7,440 nt of DNA from DAONLM01 sp035406685 (GTDB lineage: Bacteria > Spirochaetota > GWE2-31-10 > MWDO01): the NCBI GenBank assembly GCA_035406685.1, contig DAONLM010000152.1:1-7440 (forward strand). The letters are read 5' to 3'. The first letter of the stretch is position 1, and the number at the start of each line of letters is the position of its first letter. Below are positions 6,117 through 7,440 of the stretch, one piece after another. A model generated the notes under the pieces. The model was not told the DNA's origin, did no database searches, and saw only the letters and a program-made list of their open reading frames with translations. A program made the translations under genes and the position numbers.

Positions 6117-7118
6117 ATGTCAAAAAAGATATTAACTATCTTAATTTTTTTAAATATTTTATTTTTAGTAGCAGGAGAGGATGTAACATTAACAAAGATT
6201 GAAGCAACTTCCGTAAAAGGTAATGCCTATTTTCCTCTATTTGTCGGTGCAAAATGGACATGGTCACTCGAAATGTTTGGTTCTAAAAATCTTTTTAGCT
6301 GGGAAATTATAGAAGCTTATGAGATAACAGATTTAAAAAATAATTTAGATAGAGTGATTGGTTTTAAGACTATTTGTAAAGAGATAGAAAGTGAATGGTT
6401 TTTTATTGAAAAAGATGGTTATATTTCTTTCTATGAAAAAGGTGATAATGGCTATGATATTCAGAAAATAATACCCCTCAATCCTAAAATAGGTGATAGA
6501 TGGAATGAAAATTTCAGAATAAATACTATTTCTACTATTACTGATGAGTTTATCAAAATTGATACAGAGACTGAAGATAAAAAAACAATTGGCTATAAGA
6601 TATTCAGAAAAGATATTGGATTATTCGATCTTTACGAAATTGAAAAGAAAGATAATGATACAATTTATACAAAATGGACATTGAATGAATATAAGAAATA
6701 TAATGAAAATGAAAAGAAAGATATTGTTATTAACGAGAATAAGCAAGATACTACTACTGATAATACAATTGTAACAGAAAATAAAATATCAGAGGACAAA
6801 GATATAATTGAGAACATCGATGAGTATGAAAGTAAAGAATCAAAAAAGATCGATTATTCAAGCGATTATTCAAAATATTTTATTAAAGAATTAAATAAAA
6901 ATAAGAGTTATATTCAAATTGGCTCGTTTAGTATTATAGATAATGCCATAAAAATTTTAGAAAATGCTACTTCTTATAATTATAACATATTTATATATTT
7001 TGATAAAGATGGATATTATAAAGTATTAATCGAAATAGAAAAAGAAGAGGATAAAAATATTCAATTTATTAGAAAAAACATAGAAGAGAAGGCATTCTTT
7101 AAACAAAGAAAAAGATAA
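6117..7118 (+). CDS. Exported protein with C-terminal SPOR-like domain
   Basis: The 333-residue product starts with a Sec signal peptide (hydrophobic 5-19, likely cut after VAG at 20). Residues about 36-190 form a beta-rich domain opening with NAYFPLFVGAKWTW (36-49), the 'yfPl.vG..W.y' motif seen at the start of many bacterial exported and lipoprotein domains of unknown role. It ends with a DIGLFDLYEIEK segment (166-177). Residues about 191-255 are a low-complexity linker rich in Asn, Asp, Glu and Lys. Residues about 264-326 resemble a SPOR domain: SYIQIGSFSIIDNAIKIL (264-281), then GYYKVLIEI (299-307). SPOR domains bind glycan strands stripped of stem peptides, often at division sites, so an envelope location is likely. 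ATG at 6117 has AAGGAG (6106-6111) five bases upstream. There is no lipobox cysteine. The domain match is by eye and fairly divergent. Confidence 0.8.
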   Translation: MSKKILTILIFLNILFLVAGEDVTLTKIEATSVKGNAYFPLFVGAKWTWSLEMFGSKNLFSWEIIEAYEITDLKNNLDRVIGFKTICKEIESEWFFIEKDGYISFYEKGDNGYDIQKIIPLNPKIGDRWNENFRINTISTITDEFIKIDTETEDKKTIGYKIFRKDIGLFDLYEIEKKDNDTIYTKWTLNEYKKYNENEKKDIVINENKQDTTTDNTIVTENKISEDKDIIENIDEYESKESKKIDYSSDYSKYFIKELNKNKSYIQIGSFSIIDNAIKILENATSYNYNIFIYFDKDGYYKVLIEIEKEEDKNIQFIRKNIEEKAFFKQRKR

Positions 7119-7199
7119 ATTTTAAAAGGTAATCTTTTATTGATAAATTATATAATCAAAATTATCAAATCCTATCGACATTTAAAGTTTGCCTTAGTT
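7119..7199. other. Intergenic stretch after the SPOR gene
   Basis: This non-coding gap ends where the dispersed repeat begins. It has weak seven-base inverted repeats (AAAAGAT 7110-7116 with ATCTTTT 7132-7138; TTGATAA 7140-7146 with TTATCAA 7162-7168) but none followed by a clear T-run, so no terminator is called. Confidence 0.3.
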
Positions 7200-7440
7200 G
7201 AGATTTTATTTTTAGGCAATTAAAATGGCAGAATTATCCTTATACTATTTTGTTTGAGAAAAAATTATAATAGTGTTATTTCTTTATTTGCTAAAATTTT
7301 TAACAAATTTTACTAATAATAGGTCTCAAAACCTATTACTTGATAGCAATTATTATAGATCGCCTTGTAGAAGGGTTTAGTATTACCTTCAAAGTGCGAC
7401 AATTCTCTTTTCTTTTTCCACCTCTTTATCTTTGTAAGTT
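7200..7440. repeat. Dispersed repeat, copy B, cut by the window edge
   Basis: The second copy of the repeat at 3405-3651 has the same orientation, the same first 16 bases and the same arrangement of a non-coding flank followed by the end of a minus-strand gene. Several blocks match exactly, for example CAATTAAAATG, ATTATAATAG and CTATTACTTGATAG. The sequence to its left is unrelated to that left of copy A. Confidence 0.85.
7313..7440 (-). CDS. C-terminus of a second double-RHH family protein (partial)
   Basis: Reading the minus strand from the right edge gives 41 codons and a TAG stop at 7315-7313. The visible end contains RELSHF, PFYKAIYN and QVIGFETYY, identical to the tail of the 3520-4053 protein. 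Over 41 aligned residues 34 are identical, with no gap or stop. About 14 codons differ synonymously and 7 change the amino acid, as expected if both proteins are still under selection. The RHH part, if present, lies outside the window, so only the tail can be vouched for. Confidence 0.8.
   Translation of the reverse strand, partial: LTKIKRWKKKRELSHFEGNTKPFYKAIYNNCYQVIGFETYY

Overview
The window is very AT-rich and gene-dense enough to be bacterial chromosome. It carries six complete protein genes and one gene running off the right edge, plus a short repeat cluster at the left edge. Two proteins have Sec-type signal peptides, one of them ending in a peptidoglycan-binding SPOR-like domain, which suggests a diderm bacterium. 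An RRM-type RNA-binding protein, a LamG/fibronectin-type exported protein and low G+C would fit a spirochaete or a similar anaerobe, but nothing here fixes the lineage. Most starts have a good Shine-Dalgarno (AGGAGG, AAGGAG, CAGGAG). No rRNA, tRNA, CRISPR array or complete transposase was seen.

Layout. Bases 1-332 have no gene and hold three direct copies of a GGGACAGACC motif. Then come three minus-strand genes: an exported LamG plus fibronectin III protein (333-1835, TTG start), a small RRM RNA-binding protein (2113-2442) and the lysine/diaminopimelate enzyme DapB (2558-3307). Each has its own plausible promoter, so they are probably separate transcripts. Next, also on minus, is a protein with two ribbon-helix-helix (RHH) DNA-binding motifs in one chain and a basic, aromatic C-terminal tail (3520-4053). 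A divergent gene on plus (4259-5131) is a ten-helix transporter of the bile acid:sodium symporter (SBF/BASS) fold. It meets a minus-strand gene for an unrecognised, mainly helical protein (5133-5981) tail to tail with one base between. Divergent from that is an exported protein with an N-terminal beta-rich domain, a charged linker and a SPOR-like end (6117-7118).

The most interesting signal is a dispersed repeat. The last 241 bases of the window (7200-7440) match the 3' part and 3' flank of the double-RHH gene (from 3405). The reverse strand at the right edge encodes the C-terminus of a second member of the same family: 34 of 41 residues are identical, with twice as many synonymous as amino-acid-changing codon differences. 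The non-coding bases after both stop codons are also conserved and begin at the same motif, although the neighbouring genes differ. This looks like a multicopy gene-plus-3'-flank module. The other genes do not form one obvious pathway; they are ordinary housekeeping and envelope genes with this repeat family inserted among them.
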